Below, one piece after another: positions 10,701-23,059 of a stretch of DNA of 64,000 nucleotides. Origin of the DNA: Larix kaempferi. Its lineage: Eukaryota; Streptophyta; Pinopsida; Pinales; Pinaceae. Position numbers and translations under genes: made by a program. Where the stretch lies: assembly GCA_027924585.1 (NCBI GenBank), contig BSBM01000486.1, positions 45,068,501-45,132,500 of the forward strand, read 5' to 3'. Within the stretch, counting starts at the first letter, position 1, and every line of letters begins with the position of its first letter. Below the pieces are notes generated by a model that was not told the DNA's origin, did not search any database, and worked only from the letters and a program-made list of their open reading frames with translations.

Positions 10701-12736
10701 TGGTTTGTAATGTCCCTTGTTAGGAATTTTATCAAAATGGCAATTTTTCACTTTTTTCCCTAGTTAGACCTTTGACTAGTTTTGATCTCTAGATCCCAAA
10801 TTTGCTCCAAATGATCCCAAATCTTTTGAGAAGGTATATGAATGATATTAGAACATAAATATGTGTTTCAGGGATGCCTTTGGACCTTTAAAATACTTCT
10901 GCAAATCCTCTTTCAATTCTGATCAATGTTGGTAACTTTACTAGTGATTTTCCTTTTACTAGTATTGGTCTCTAGGTCTCAAATTGACTCCAAATGCCTT
11001 CAAATCTTCAAGGAAGGTGTATGAATGATATTAGAACTTGAATATGATGTTTATGGATGACATATGTCCACCAAAATACCTCTGCAAACTCTCTTAAGAT
11101 TCTGGACCAATTAGGCAATTTTACTAGTAATTTGGGGTTCAAATCCCCCTGAGGTAAGTACTGAAAATGGCTTCCCAAATGCCTCCAAACCCACTCAAAT
11201 TTATGAACAGAGGTATGTAACGTGTTAATTATTTTATTAAAGTCTCATATGCACCATTAATGGATTATTACAACTGTTCTCACCCTCTCCCATTCAACTG
11301 CAAAAATCCCCAATTCGACCCTTGGGGAAATGGCACTATTTCACCTCCCAATACAACTAAACTGAGTAAAAATGCTTCAAATGCTCAAGTACAGTACATG
11401 AAACTTGTAGAAGACATCCATGGCAGTATAATTATCACAAATATATCAGAGAATCATCCATTCATTCGAAATCATCATCAATACAATGGCTCACAACAAG
11501 GTAGTGGGGAAATGGCATTGTTCTTCCATTAAAAATGAGATTTATACATTTCTACTTGGAATTTCGACCTGAAGCTTTTTGGAGATGAAGAACAGAGTAT
11601 TTACTTCATATTACAAAATAAATGGGGAATTAAAATCTTCCCCAAAGAGTACAATAGCTCACCAAAAACACCCTCCCTCAAGGATCAAGAATATGCCATC
11701 AAAACTAGAAATGGTTGAAGGAGTGAGCTGCAATAGAAGAAACCATGAGCTGCCCTGTAGCTTACACCTGCAAATAAAGACTCCATTAAAGATCCAAATG
11801 AAAGGTCTGAATGGCCTTTCCAATTACCAACTTGGATGGGAATCTTTCACCCTCGAAATTGGCTAAGGCAAGAAACTAGTCATCCACTAGCTCTCCCTCT
11901 TCACAAATGCAATTGCAAATTCTACAAATGATCAAAAGCTGGTTTCATTCTTTGTTATTGACATTTATAAACTTCTAATGTCCTCCATGGGTCGAATTCC
12001 TTCCAAGAGACTCATGCCAACTCATGTTGGGAAGAGATTCCAAAGAACGCCACTTGTACAACAATTCCTAGTCTCCCACTTCCACCAAATCACATGTGGA
12101 AGCATCTTAGCTGCCCTAACACCCTTGAGCGCCCTCTTGGAGTCTATTTTTAGCCCTGACATGTCATATATGTCATATGTCAGCCTTCAGGTCTGATTTG
12201 TGTCATAGGTGTCATAGCATCTTCATCATTGTTGTCATAGAGCTAGGGAATCTAGCCCAAGTGTCTCACTAGCTCCAAAATGCCTCTTCCTCTTCCATGG
12301 GAGTTACTCTTCCTCTATATTTCGACCTTGGATGAGTCATGCAATGAATAATACCTTTTGAACTCCCCCAATTATGTTCCCATTCACCTTGAATTCGAAT
12401 TGGTGAGAGAATGATGCCAAATGTAGTGGGGAAATCTAGCCATATGTGGGTCCCACTTCCTCCATGTGTCTTCATGATGAAATGCCACTTTGATTTTCAC
12501 TTGTATATATTTATTTAGCTCCTTTATTAAATATTTATGCCATTCTAATTTTCAAACATAATTTATTATCCCCATTATTCCAACTCCCAAAGCTTCCACC
12601 CCAAACCTAGGAAACTAGTAATTTTTCTCCTTGGCAATTATTTGACCTTTAGCATCAATTTGACAAACTCTAATGAATAGGGCCAATGTGATTAGGCCAT
12701 TGTGACCCAATACCAAATTTGGGACATGACATGGTT
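10701..12736. mobile_element. Solo LTR (2026 bp) nested in the chromovirus LTR
   Basis: The segment 10706-12731 begins TGTAATGTCCC and ends GGGACATGACA, with TG...CA ends inside an imperfect inverted terminal motif, and is flanked by perfect TGGTT duplications (10701-10705 and 12732-12736). There is no internal repeat, PBS or pol homology, so it is read as a solo LTR from an unequal recombination. Orientation cannot be fixed. Within it, 10740-11140 holds two loosely similar stretches (each with CCAAAT...TCTTT/A AGGAAGGTRTATGAATGATATTAGAAC). Confidence 0.85.
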
Positions 12737-14388
12737 ACAGTGAACCCTAACTGGGGTATTGAAAAATGCAGGTTGAGAGCGTCGTCCAGTTTAGCGACAG
12801 GGTCCTCTCTTCTCAAGCTCGCGTTTTAAAATGCCCCAAGTGAGGAAAACTGAGCCTCAAGCTTTTAAATCTTCAAAAATTGAATTATCTATTGAATACT
12901 AACTACTTTAATGTTGGATGCTACAGGTGATTAAGTGCGGGGTTTTAGATATGCGAAGAGAGTACGGCTTTTTCCTTCAGTAAGATAAGTTAATCGATTA
13001 AATGATTGACCCTTTAGGGTTTGTGAATTTTTGGGCAACGACTTCCCCGTAAACTACGTTTCAGGGTTTGCTTCTAAATGTTTCCATAAAATCTGTTTGT
13101 TTAACCATCGTTGATGGCTCTGTAATTCTTATTTAATTACTTTGAACTTTGTTTGTTTAACCATCGTTGATGGCTATGTAATTCTTATATAATTACTTTG
13201 AATCTGCTTGTTTATTATTTTAAGAGAATAAAGGCCATCTTGGGTGGTCCTCTATCCTCAGGGATTGTGAATCCCTTCGTTTTTAGATTTGATACCAATT
13301 AATATTCAAATGACCATTAGGGTCTTTTCCAAATCTTTAATTATGATATTTATGTATATTCCATAATTTTTAAGTTATGACTAGCTAGAATCTTTGTTCT
13401 CGGTTTATTCCATTAAACTGAAATTAGTTATCCTAATGATTGATATCTTTTCTTTTAAAAAAAACCGTGTTGCCATCCTACTATGGACTTACTGCCACAT
13501 AGAGAGATTTGGTTGGTAGCACTAGTTAGTTGTGCAACCATAAATATATTAATGGCCTCCGTGGAGAGGATCACGATTTCTTTGTGTAAACCCTGACATT
13601 TGTTAGGTTGCTGATTAGTTAAAGAACATGGATACTGTAATTATTTGAGGTTTCGATGTTTGATATGTTTAACTGAATATAATGTTAACTTGGCATATGT
13701 AGTCATTTTTACTTGTTTAAGATCCTTCCAGATCTGACTTATTCGATCTGTGGTAAGGGTTTAAAAAAAGAAAATAACAATATTTTAAAAGAGAAAGGTT
13801 TTCCTTTCTTCATAAGCCTCTTGGCTCTTGACCAGATCTTAGTAAAAACTGTTGATAGTTTGTTTTAGATAGATGAACATATACCATTCGTTATACTTAG
13901 TTTTCTTTACGATTCTGCTAAGGTTTGGTTATGAAGCTTGAATCATATTTCAACTCTATTTTTAAACGAAACTTTAATCCAACTCGATTCATGAACAAAG
14001 AATGTTTAGAAAGCAAATTAATACTAGTGATGAATATTTTATAACCCTAGATGTCGAATCCTTATGAAGCTTAGATTTGAAAATAAAATACACACAGGCA
14101 TTAATTCGACATAATACTTAAATTTGGAAAAACAAATAAACATAGGCATTCATTTGATAGAGTATCTAAATCTAAAAGCAAAAATAAAAGTAGTACTGAC
14201 ACATCTGTATAATATATCCAAAATCAAATTAGATGCATAAATTTGATTTATGCTAAGGGTTAGTTGCAATCCATAATAGGAATGGAAATCCGACTGCAAC
14301 TAGTATTAAACAGATAAGAAAATAAAACAAAGAACCTGGCACCACTGTTGGGAAAACAAAGATGAAATAGTTGTTCTTCCCAATCAAC

Positions 14389-17167
14389 TCCTATGTAAGA
14401 CCCCCAACTAGGGGTCTCCTTTAACTTTTATATACAGTCAGATATTTCAGTTCTGTTCAAATTTCTGTTTTGTTTCTGTTGTGTTTTCTGTTCCTGTTTT
14501 GTTAAGTTTCTACCCTCATTACTAGTTTTGGCTGTAAAAAAAATAAATAAATAAAATGTTTATATTTACCAAAATTGAACAACTATAATTATGTTATGTC
14601 TACCTCTAACCAGTTATTGTTGTGCAGGAGTAGCAGATAAAACAACACAGCATATAAACTTTTGTAATTTACATTTTTACATAATTTTACAAGGTAGAAT
14701 GATAAAACATACCTGCTGGAAAATACCTATAGGTAGCTTGCAGATCCCCCTTTGTTGTTGTCCCCGTTTGCTGTTTCTCTTTGCTTTTCCCTGCAGCAAA
14801 AAGCCTTCCCCACAATTCTGAAACTCAACCAGCCAAAACAGTTTTGCCACCCTGCCAACTGGCGAGGTCTCGCCGACCACCCAGCTCCAAAGGTACCCCT
14901 TTGGACCCCCGAGCCCAAACCGAGTACAAGCCCAAGCTGTTGTATCCCTTTCAAAAAAAAAAAAATCACCAACAAAATCCCTTCCTTGCAGCTCTGCTCT
15001 CCCAAAACTTTTTCAAAAAAAAAATCATAAGGTAAAACTGCCCTCTCCTTCCTCCCTTCTCCCTCTTATCCTAAGTTTGCCGACTCTTCTTCCCATTACT
15101 ACCCCTATCTTCATCATAAATTTCATCCAACCCATTCATCTACCATGTAAGTCCTCGAGCCCTCAACTTGGACTTTTATTGATAATTTAAAATAATATTA
15201 AAAGGTGTTGGTTGGGGGTCACTTCCCAACTGTAACTTCCAATATCATTAATTTAATCCTTTTATTTTATTTCATAGTTTTAAACATTTCCTTTCTCATA
15301 TTTCAATTTTTGACCATTTAATTAATAAATAATAAATGTTACATAAATATTATATAGTTAAATTTGCGGTTGGTTCACCCACCACCCGTAAGTGGTTTTA
15401 CACTTACACATTTTAATACATTAATTACTAGTCATCCCTTAGTGTTTCCTAATTCAATGCTTCATTTATTATTAATTAATTTGTTTATTGATTAACTTAA
15501 AATACATTTTTAACACTTTGTTTAATAATGGTGTATGACAACATTTATAGTTTATGCCTTGTCCTATATAGCCTCGACACAACCTTTATACTTAAGAAAT
15601 TATAATTTCTATTTTATCCTTATAATTTTAACTAATTAATTAACATTGTTTAGGATGCAATTAATATTAACCTATAAGTTATTACTACCTTAATTAACAT
15701 TACAATCACATTTAATATCTTTAACCAAGGTCTTAACCGATCAAGTTCATTAATATTCAATTAAGCATTACTAACCAAATTGCACTATTTACACCTAGCT
15801 TTAACCGTAACTTGTTTATTAATCAGTAATAATTAATTATTAATGGACAATAATTAACCATTAATCAACATTATTAACCCTATTCATCATTATTAACTTA
15901 ATCGACATTATTAACATTGATCAACAATAGTTAATTACTAAACGACAGTAATTAATATTAAGCGACACTAATTGAAATTATTACTCAACAATATTTCATG
16001 TAATTCATAATATGTAGGCGAGTTATGTAAGCGTAGCTACTGCTTACATTCCCCACGTAAGTACACTAAAAGTAATAATTCACATACATCAATTATAATC
16101 AAGGAACTTATTATTTACCGACACATGTTTTAACATAGTTTACAAGGTACAATTCATTAGCTTACTGAAATCCAAGTTACGACAATTCATACATCATTGA
16201 TTTTGACACATACTAACCAAGGGTTTTACACACCTATAGTTAGATCCTGTTTTCACCCCTAGTTCACACTACACCTATCTACCTACATCATCACTAACTT
16301 CCACATCCTATCCTGTCCTCTGCTGGACTACCCTGAAATGTCAAGTCATGACCGGTTCCAGCTAGAACCCGTAAGTGGAAGTGTCGACTACATCGACCAA
16401 GCTTCCCCAGCAGGCAACCACCAGTCATCATCACACACCTTGGGGAGCGCGCCGTAGCACAGCCCTCCCATGACTTTGGGTTTTGGGGATAAACGGTGGT
16501 TAAAGCCTCCACCCCCCTAATGGAATAAGGGACTATGTCTACTCGACATAACAACAGCGTTGCACTTGTACTCGGTCTGTCATCATATAACTGATCTGGG
16601 CGGTTGAGTTTCCTGAAACCCTACCCCACCCATGCCATAACATACATCATAATAAACAACATAATAACCATACGAAAGTAAATAATGCATCACTCGCATA
16701 CCATTTATCTTTCGGAGTCCATGTCCCCGAGGCTCTTCCACCTCGTTGGACCCAGCTATCACTTAGCCTTTTTAACCTGTAAGTCAGTCCTCGAAATACA
16801 ATCTCGAATATCGTGCACAAATCCTCAACATGTATACATGCATTTCGTCATAACATAACAACAATAATCCATTCATTATTTTCACCATACACTTCATATA
16901 ACATTATTTCGTTCAACAATAACTTTAACGGTATCCATGTACCCATCATTCATTAACTTGCATATATGAGACATAACTAACACATGATACATATCTAACA
17001 TGACTACGTATCCTAATACTAACATCGCACACACACATATTTATATCGACAAAATAATAGAACCACCTATCCACAGTGTCGTCAAACCGTCGAAGTCTCA
17101 TAATCAAGCATATACAACATATAATAATATTCCAGGTAGTAATGTCAAAACAGGGCATTACATCCTA
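14389..17167. mobile_element. Solo LTR (2769 bp) nested in the chromovirus LTR
   Basis: The segment 14394-17162 starts TGTAAGACCCCC and ends GGGCATTACA, flanked by perfect TCCTA (14389-14393 and 17163-17167). Joining the flanks restores the alignment with window bases 1141-1200, which shows the insertion directly. No coding domain is found; ORFs at 14591-15035 and 16294-16554 have no recognisable product. The ends are typical of gypsy LTRs, and the minus-strand reading (TGTAATGCCCTG...) looks the more usual, but orientation is not proven. Confidence 0.88.
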
Positions 17168-17779
17168 GAGCAACCAAGTCTCACTTGCTCTAGAACGCCC
17201 GAGCCTGATCGCTGAACCACAAGAGCAAAATGCACTTAATGCGGCATCTCTTGCATTTTCAGATTCAATCCCTGTCCAATGCTAACCTCCTGCTGCTTAT
17301 GGACATACTATTATATAGTATTTTGCCTAGGACTTGGTCATTTATGAGGCTCCTGCTCTTTAGCACTCAACTAAGAGTTGTGACCTGATTTTGGGGAAGA
17401 TGCCTCCTGCACCTTGAGTTCTCACTCAACAGCTTCAACCACTTGTCTTTTCCTCTTCTCGGTCAGCAATCACTCATGTAACAACTATTTCATTTCTATC
17501 CCCCCTTCAATATCTTTATTAATAAAAGAATAATCCATTACATTATTTTATTTTTGACTTTTTGTCAAAAATATTAGAAATAAAATAAATTAAAATATTT
17601 AGAAAAATATTTAATAATAATTTATTAAATCATGATGTATTACAATATCTTATTTCTACTTAAATATTAAATAACTATCCTTTTCTTTTTCATATTTATT
17701 TTATACATAAAATATAAAAATATCTTATTTATAATTAAATATTAAATTACTATATCTTATATATAAGACATAAAGTTGT

Positions 17780-19560
17780 CGATTTAAGTATTGATAAGCT
17801 AAAATTGAAATAGATACACAAAATACCCCTATCACTTTCTTTACTAAGTCAAATTGAGTATCGATAAGCTAAAATTGAAATAGTTACACACAATCCCCTA
17901 TCCACTTTCCTTAGTAAGTCAAATTGCGAATTCAGTTTTATTTTAAAAAATAAAAATAAAATATTGATAAGTTTACAAAGAAACATATGCACTCTCATTG
18001 ACAATACTCCAATCCACTGTTTTTAATAACGGGTGAGTCATATTGCTTTTTGATGGGTTTTTATTTGTATTTAAAAATGTTGTAACAAAGACGGGAGATT
18101 TGTTTTTATTTCATATAAAATAAAATAATTTCAAATTGTTAGATAAAATTCAAAGCATCAAAATCCGTGTTGCATAGAGAATCATTTTGTACTTCATCTA
18201 AAATATACTTTATTACACTAGTCAAGTAAAAATCAAAGCACGATATTAGGTACTTCATCTAAAATATATTTTATTACACTAGTCAAGTAAAAGAAAATAA
18301 AAAGGTAACTATCAAAAGCTATTCAAATCAATCTACATCTTTTAAAACCTTTTTCCATTTCAGGAAAGTGACCGCCATCCTTCATAAAACAAAACATCTT
18401 TTTCCATATTGTAGGGAGTTGGCAAGGCTCTTTCATTTAAGATAATTTTAATTTATTTAAGAGAAGTTTATGTGTATTTTTAATGTTATTTGGAATATTT
18501 CAATGATATAGATTTGGAAGTGTAATTTTAGTTTAAGTGGTTGTGAGATTGAGAGATTAGAGAATTATTGCATCGAGAGTATCGACTTGCTTTACAGTCC
18601 TAGGGAAATGTTATAACAAGTGTAACTTTATGTAATATGCAGTTTTCATAAAAAATAAATAAAAATGTAAATGATGTGGGATTAAATAAAAAAAGTTATA
18701 TTGATTTTGTAACATGCCTAAAGTTGCGTAATACTATGTAACATGTCATTTTCATAAAAAATAAATAAAAATGTAAATAATATTGACTTAAACAAAAAAA
18801 TATATTAATTTCATTTTAAACCTAGATATATCAAGCACCAAGACCTTAAAGTGTTGTGTAATTTTTTTAATGTATAAAAAATTAAAAAAAATTACACTTT
18901 AAAAAATTTGATTTTTTGGATGGTGTTTAATAAATCCAAATTTAAGATGAATCTATACTAGTTTATTTCCATACAAATTATTTTTATCATAAACATATAT
19001 ATTTAATCTAATATTTCATTATATAATATATTTTTAAAATTTGAAACAAAATTTTAAAAAATATATATTTAATTTATAGATTAAGATAAATGTTAAGTTA
19101 AAATTGAGCTAAAAGTGTTAAAATTGTAGATTTAGATGGTTGGAATTCAAAAATGAAATAATAGATTTAGGTTTATGGAATTCAAAAATAAAACCATTAA
19201 CCAACTCGTTATTAATTTATTAATATGTTTGATGTATCTCTTTTCGTAATCTCTTTTTAATTTAAATCACTGTTATTTTTATTACATTTTCCATCTTTGT
19301 TGGCAACATTAGTCTCAATATGTTATGATTAATGATAAGTAAAAAAAATCCACTCGACACATCGGATTAATTTAAAAGGAAGTGTAGTATTCACTATATA
19401 ATATAAATTAAGATTCCTTATAGAGAAACCCATATGTTGTGACTCCAATTAGTGTGATAAAGCAATTATTAGTGATAGAAATTCTTACCATGCGAATTAT
19501 GTGGCTCCAATTAGTGTGATAAAGCAATTATTAGTGATATAAATTCTTACCATGCGAATT
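17780..19560. repeat. Cluster of short tandem duplications upstream of exon 1A
   Basis: Four two-copy tandem repeats are visible: GATAAGCTAAAATTGAAATAG (about 17792 and 17860); TACTTCATCTAAAATATA (18190 and 18251, period 61); TTTTCATAAAAAATAAATAAA (about 18642 and 18748, period about 106); CTCCAATTAGTGTGATAAAG (19443 and 19504, period 61). The DNA is otherwise AT-rich without coding signal. Confidence 0.8.
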
Positions 19561-19943
19561 ACATGGTTGGTTGGATCAAAATTAAAAGAAAGCAAAAGAA
19601 ATAGACATAAAAGAGTGTAATATTCATTGCGTGATAGAAATGGATAGCCGAGTACTATGTGTTATTATCGAGGTATTATATATATCTTTTATATGATTGT
19701 AATCAGTAATAAAAAATTCATTTTTTATAAATTATTAATTACATATTAAGAGATTCTATGTTAATTTAGACAAATACATAGAACTCTCAAATACGGATAA
19801 CCGAACCAAGTATAAAATAGTAATTTATCATTTAGAATTATATATGTCTTACTAGTCCTATAAACATAACAATACAATCCTAGAGTATCTTGGCTAATCT
19901 ATAAGTATTGTAAATAGAAAAGAAATATGCTTCGAAGACCAAT

Positions 19944-20563
19944 TTAATAACCAGTGTCGTCATCAAATATAGTAATCATTGGCACTTCTCGGCCATGGGA
20001 TGGCTTAGGAGCAGAGGCTGCAAATTCCAAACTTGTGGTTTCCTTGATTAAAATATTGAGTTTGCTCTCTATCTTCTTGTTATATTCCCAAATCTTGTCC
20101 ATTTGTAACAACAATTTGTTCCTCTCCTCTTTGTTATCAAGGAGGACTTTGCCAAGGAGAGTTTTAGTATGCCGGTATAAGGTGACCATGTCATAGTTTT
20201 TGGTGTCCCGTGCATTGGTAGTCCCAGGGTCGATAACCCATGGCCTCATATCCATCTGAGCAATATCTTTTGACTTGGTATATTCCTGTTCAAGCTTAAC
20301 CCATTCCTTTGAATGAAAGAATTCTCGATGGATTGAAGTGGGGATCTGTCACTCATAGTTTGTGTTAGCTTCCACAGCTTCCAATTGGACATGAAGTTGG
20401 AAGCCACTGCTTCTACCTCTACATAGACAATAACCTTGACCTCATTCAACCGTTGTAGGAGGACAAAAATATGAGGAGATATAGGGGGTGGAAAGCATGA
20501 AGGCTCTCGCAATGGAAATGGTCTTTCGGTCTTGCGAATAGAACAAAGAGGTATTTCCCACAA
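19944..20563 (-). pseudogene. Unrecognised coding remnant, frameshifted
   Basis: Two overlapping minus-strand ORFs (20246-20563, 105 codons; 19944-20255, 103 codons) appear to be one reading frame broken near 20250-20300. The first part is rich in hydrophobic residues (PPISPHIFVLLQRLNEVKV). The second looks like a folded acidic/basic helical tail with a Lys-rich stretch (NKEERNKLLLQMDKIWEYN, predicted coiled coil) and ends in an acidic IFDDDTG. Base composition is less AT-rich than the surroundings. I do not recognise the family; a retroelement or plant-mobile-domain tail is possible. It is absent from copy B, so it was inserted in A or lost from B. Confidence 0.35.
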
Positions 20564-21339
20564 AGGCCAATTGAAACTTACTGGGATCTATTAAGGAGTG
20601 AGACAGAGAAGAACACAACTAAGGAAGGAAAAATCCATGAATGACTTAGAGTAACTTGGTTCATGATTATTAGGAGGTTTGGTGCTTGAAGTTGCTCACG
20701 TGCAGAGTCCCATCGACATCCTACCCATTCATTGATCTGCACCAAGTGCCATATAACACCCACATGTTACGATAGTACCCACCACTCGATCATCATGGTT
20801 ATCATTGCAGGGGAATGAGCTAAAGTACAATCATTGGATCATCATGGTTATCCTCCCTCCACTTAGCTTGATTGCGAACAACCTTAAGGATGACGACCTT
20901 AAGAAGGACTGCCACATTGAAGGTCAGGTCTAACCGCAGCAATGTGCCATGCCTCATCCTTGACACTCCATCCCAAGGAGTTAAATATCAAATATTAAAT
21001 TTAATTGAAAACAAATTTTTTAGAAAACAAATCATATTACTTTTAATAAAATAATTGTCAATTTTTTATTTAAAAAATATACACCAAGCATAATCCAAGC
21101 ATCTCTTTCTTCCTCGTGACATAAGTTGCATATGCCATCTTAATAAAAAATAAATTAAAAAAAATCATTTTCTTCATATGGTAATAATTCAAACACAAAG
21201 ATGATGATCATGGATTATCTTCGCAAGCAATTAAATAGAGTTTTATTCTTGTTGCATTACTTCAAACACAAAGATGATGATTCTCTTCATATTCAAAAGT
21301 CATGCACTCTACCTTTCCTTGCCTTAAAAGCTTCAAATA

Positions 21340-21559
21340 ATGGATTTTGCTATTTTCTTGGGAATGCTATTTTATTGATATGCTATCGATGGATATTGTT
21401 GTTTCGTGGTGGGGTATGGTATGGTTCACCTAAAATATTTTTTTTTTAATGGATTTTGCTATTTTCTTGGGAATGCTATTTTATTGATATGCTATCAATG
21501 GATCTTGTTGTTTCGTGGTGGGGTATGGTATGGTTCACCTAAAATATTTTTTTTTTAAT
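21340..21559. repeat. Tandem duplication, 109-bp period
   Basis: ATGGATTTTGCTATTTTCTT begins at 21340 and again at 21449; both copies run through a GGGGTATGGTATGG block to a T-run. Copy B has only one such unit (about 29040-29120). Confidence 0.9.
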
Positions 21560-22378
21560 ACGATAAAGGATTTTTTTAATTATCTTTGGAATGTTTAAAT
21601 ATTTTATAATATATAAAAAAACATTCATGTAAAAAAGTTTTTGGATCTCAAATAATAGTATTTACACTTGTTTAATCTGAGTGAATGCTGCTTGAATTTA
21701 TTTAAATATTCAAATGATGATTAAAAATAAACAATAAAAAAATTAAATTAAAAAAAAATCACCAAATTCTAATTAGACAAAATCATAACCTTCCATATTT
21801 TTTTTAACAACTTACAAATTTATCTAATTTTAATTAATTTATGGAAGTAAGTGTGAAATTTTTTTAAGCTATTTTATAAACAAAATCATGTTAAAATTAT
21901 GGGAATTATAAAGATATACTATATTGAAAGTACATAAAATCCATTTTCACAACAAAGATTCAATTTGAATAATAAAAATTGAGATTTCAACAAAGCGTTC
22001 ATCGTTCATTGTCGGATTATGAAAAAATAACCTGAAAAGTTTAAGGGCTGAGGTTTGGGAGCTAATGGTAAAGTCAAACGGTTCACTTGCTGCGGTCTCA
22101 GGCTCGATTCCTGGTTTCTAATCCAATAGGTTTGATTGATGGAGCTCGATTGGGATGATTCGGACTCGAATGATTGATAATTACCCATAAAAAAATTCCT
22201 ACAAGTCCGTGGTTTCGATTATCTTTTTCTTAGTTGTTATCATACGCCCATACGCCTTACGCATATCACATTGACATTGACTGTGATGCGTTGATAATGA
22301 CACGATGTCTTTCGTTTATTTGGAACGGTTATCCCATTGATATGATATTAATGGATCTCACCATTTTTGTGGAACAAT

Positions 22379-22521
22379 ACATACACATGGACAAGGACTG
22401 GAGACCTTTCGTCCTTGCGTCAGCAATGACTCTATCCCGACTCAATGTACATACACGTGGACAAGGACTCGAGACCTTTCGTCCTTGCGTCAGCAATGAC
22501 TCTATGCCGACTCAATGGACT
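22379..22521. repeat. Tandem duplication, about 71-bp period
   Basis: CATACACATGGACAAGGACT... and CATACACGTGGACAAGGACT... each lead to GAGACCTTTCGTCCTTGCGT and CAATGACTCTAT(C/G)CCGACTCAATG. Copy B has a single unit at about 29706-29788, so the second unit arose in A after the duplication. Confidence 0.9.
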
Positions 22522-22756
22522 ATGGGCTTTCATAAATAATGGCCATGAGTAAAATCTAGAAACGTGTTAATTTGGTAGCAGAGGCACGATTTTGACCACA
22601 AGTGTGGAGTTACTTGGAGAGTCGGAGACCCACCGGGTCACAGCGAGATGCCAGCTCCTTTGCATTATCGCATTTAACAAATCAAATCATTATCTTCTTT
22701 TCCAACCGTGCCGAAAGGCCGTGTGGATGACCTTTTATGCTTGGCTGGTTAAACCC

Positions 22757-22763
22757 TATATAA
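22757..22763 (+). promoter_or_regulatory. Putative TATA box of promoter A
   Basis: TATATAA in the context AAACCCTATATAACTTGC lies 111 bp before the exon 1A start codon. The aligned position in copy B reads CCCTATAATTGC. Confidence 0.5.
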
Positions 22764-22867
22764 CTTGCATCCACAAGCACGAGCATTTGTAGATCGTTTA
22801 AACAGCGAGTATTTGCTATTTCCTGGGAGGTGGAGAAAGCTAATTGGAGCTCTCCAGTGGAACAACA

Positions 22868-22952
22868 ATGGCAGCAGGCAGGGGATTTTCTTCACTTGTA
22901 GCTCGAGCAGTCCGGTTGGCTGGTGCACGGTCATCTGCTGCTGGAACACCAG
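22868..22952 (+). CDS. Alternative or relic first coding exon of ALDH2 (exon 1A)
   Basis: An ATG-started 85-nt exon followed by GTATGG. It encodes 28 residues plus one base, rich in Ala, Arg, Ser and Gly without acidic residues ([20 protein letters not shown] at its start), a typical mitochondrial presequence. It differs from exon 1B by one residue (Leu for Ser at position 17) plus silent changes. The length and phase-1 donor are intact, so it could splice in frame to exon 2 at 34860 across an 11.9-kb intron, producing nearly the same protein from a second promoter. Alternatively it is a leftover of a partial tandem duplication. No exon 2-11 copy lies between 22952 and 30578. Confidence 0.7.
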
Positions 22953-23059
22953 GTATGGGGATGCTGATTGGAAATTTCCGTTTTGTTCTCGTTCGTTTGA
23001 GCTTAATATGTCAAAAGTTGAACTCCGCATTACGGTTTTTCTGTGAATTCTTGGTATTA

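Larger units (their letters stand above)
1..17644 (-). mobile_element. Ty3/gypsy chromovirus with nested insertions, left end outside window
   Basis: Read on the minus strand the order is 5' LTR (9546-17644), primer-binding site (9527-9542), gag (about 8195-9390), protease, reverse transcriptase, RNase H, integrase, chromodomain (ends about 1715), polypurine tract and a 3' LTR that runs off the window start. This is the Ty3/gypsy order, and the chromodomain makes it a chromovirus; a long LTR with an iMet primer fits the Tekay/Del branch (inference). Removing three nested elements leaves about 4.9 kb internal and a 3.3-kb LTR. The sequence after the LTR edge (17645-17649, ATATC) matches copy B of the segmental duplication near 26217, so the element jumped into an already duplicated region. 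Coding parts carry stops and frameshifts; it is dead. Confidence 0.9.
9546..17644 (-). repeat. 5' LTR of the chromovirus, split by two solo LTRs
   Basis: Boundaries are TGTCATG next to the PBS at 9546 and GTATTACA at 17644. Subtracting the two insertions and their duplicated target bases leaves about 3.3 kb. The part from 13227 on matches window bases 1-1647; the part from 9546 to 13226 has its partner outside the window. Bases 13095-13205 contain a tandem duplication with a 56-bp period (TTTAACCATCGTTGATGGCT). Short ORFs at 9474-10566 have no recognisable product. Confidence 0.85.

Noticed and set aside
14591-15035. Five overlapping ORFs on both strands, some Pro- or Lys-rich
   Set aside because: Inside a solo LTR, overlapping in several frames, with no family resemblance.
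16294-16554. 86-codon minus ORF
   Set aside because: Inside the same solo LTR; no recognisable motif.
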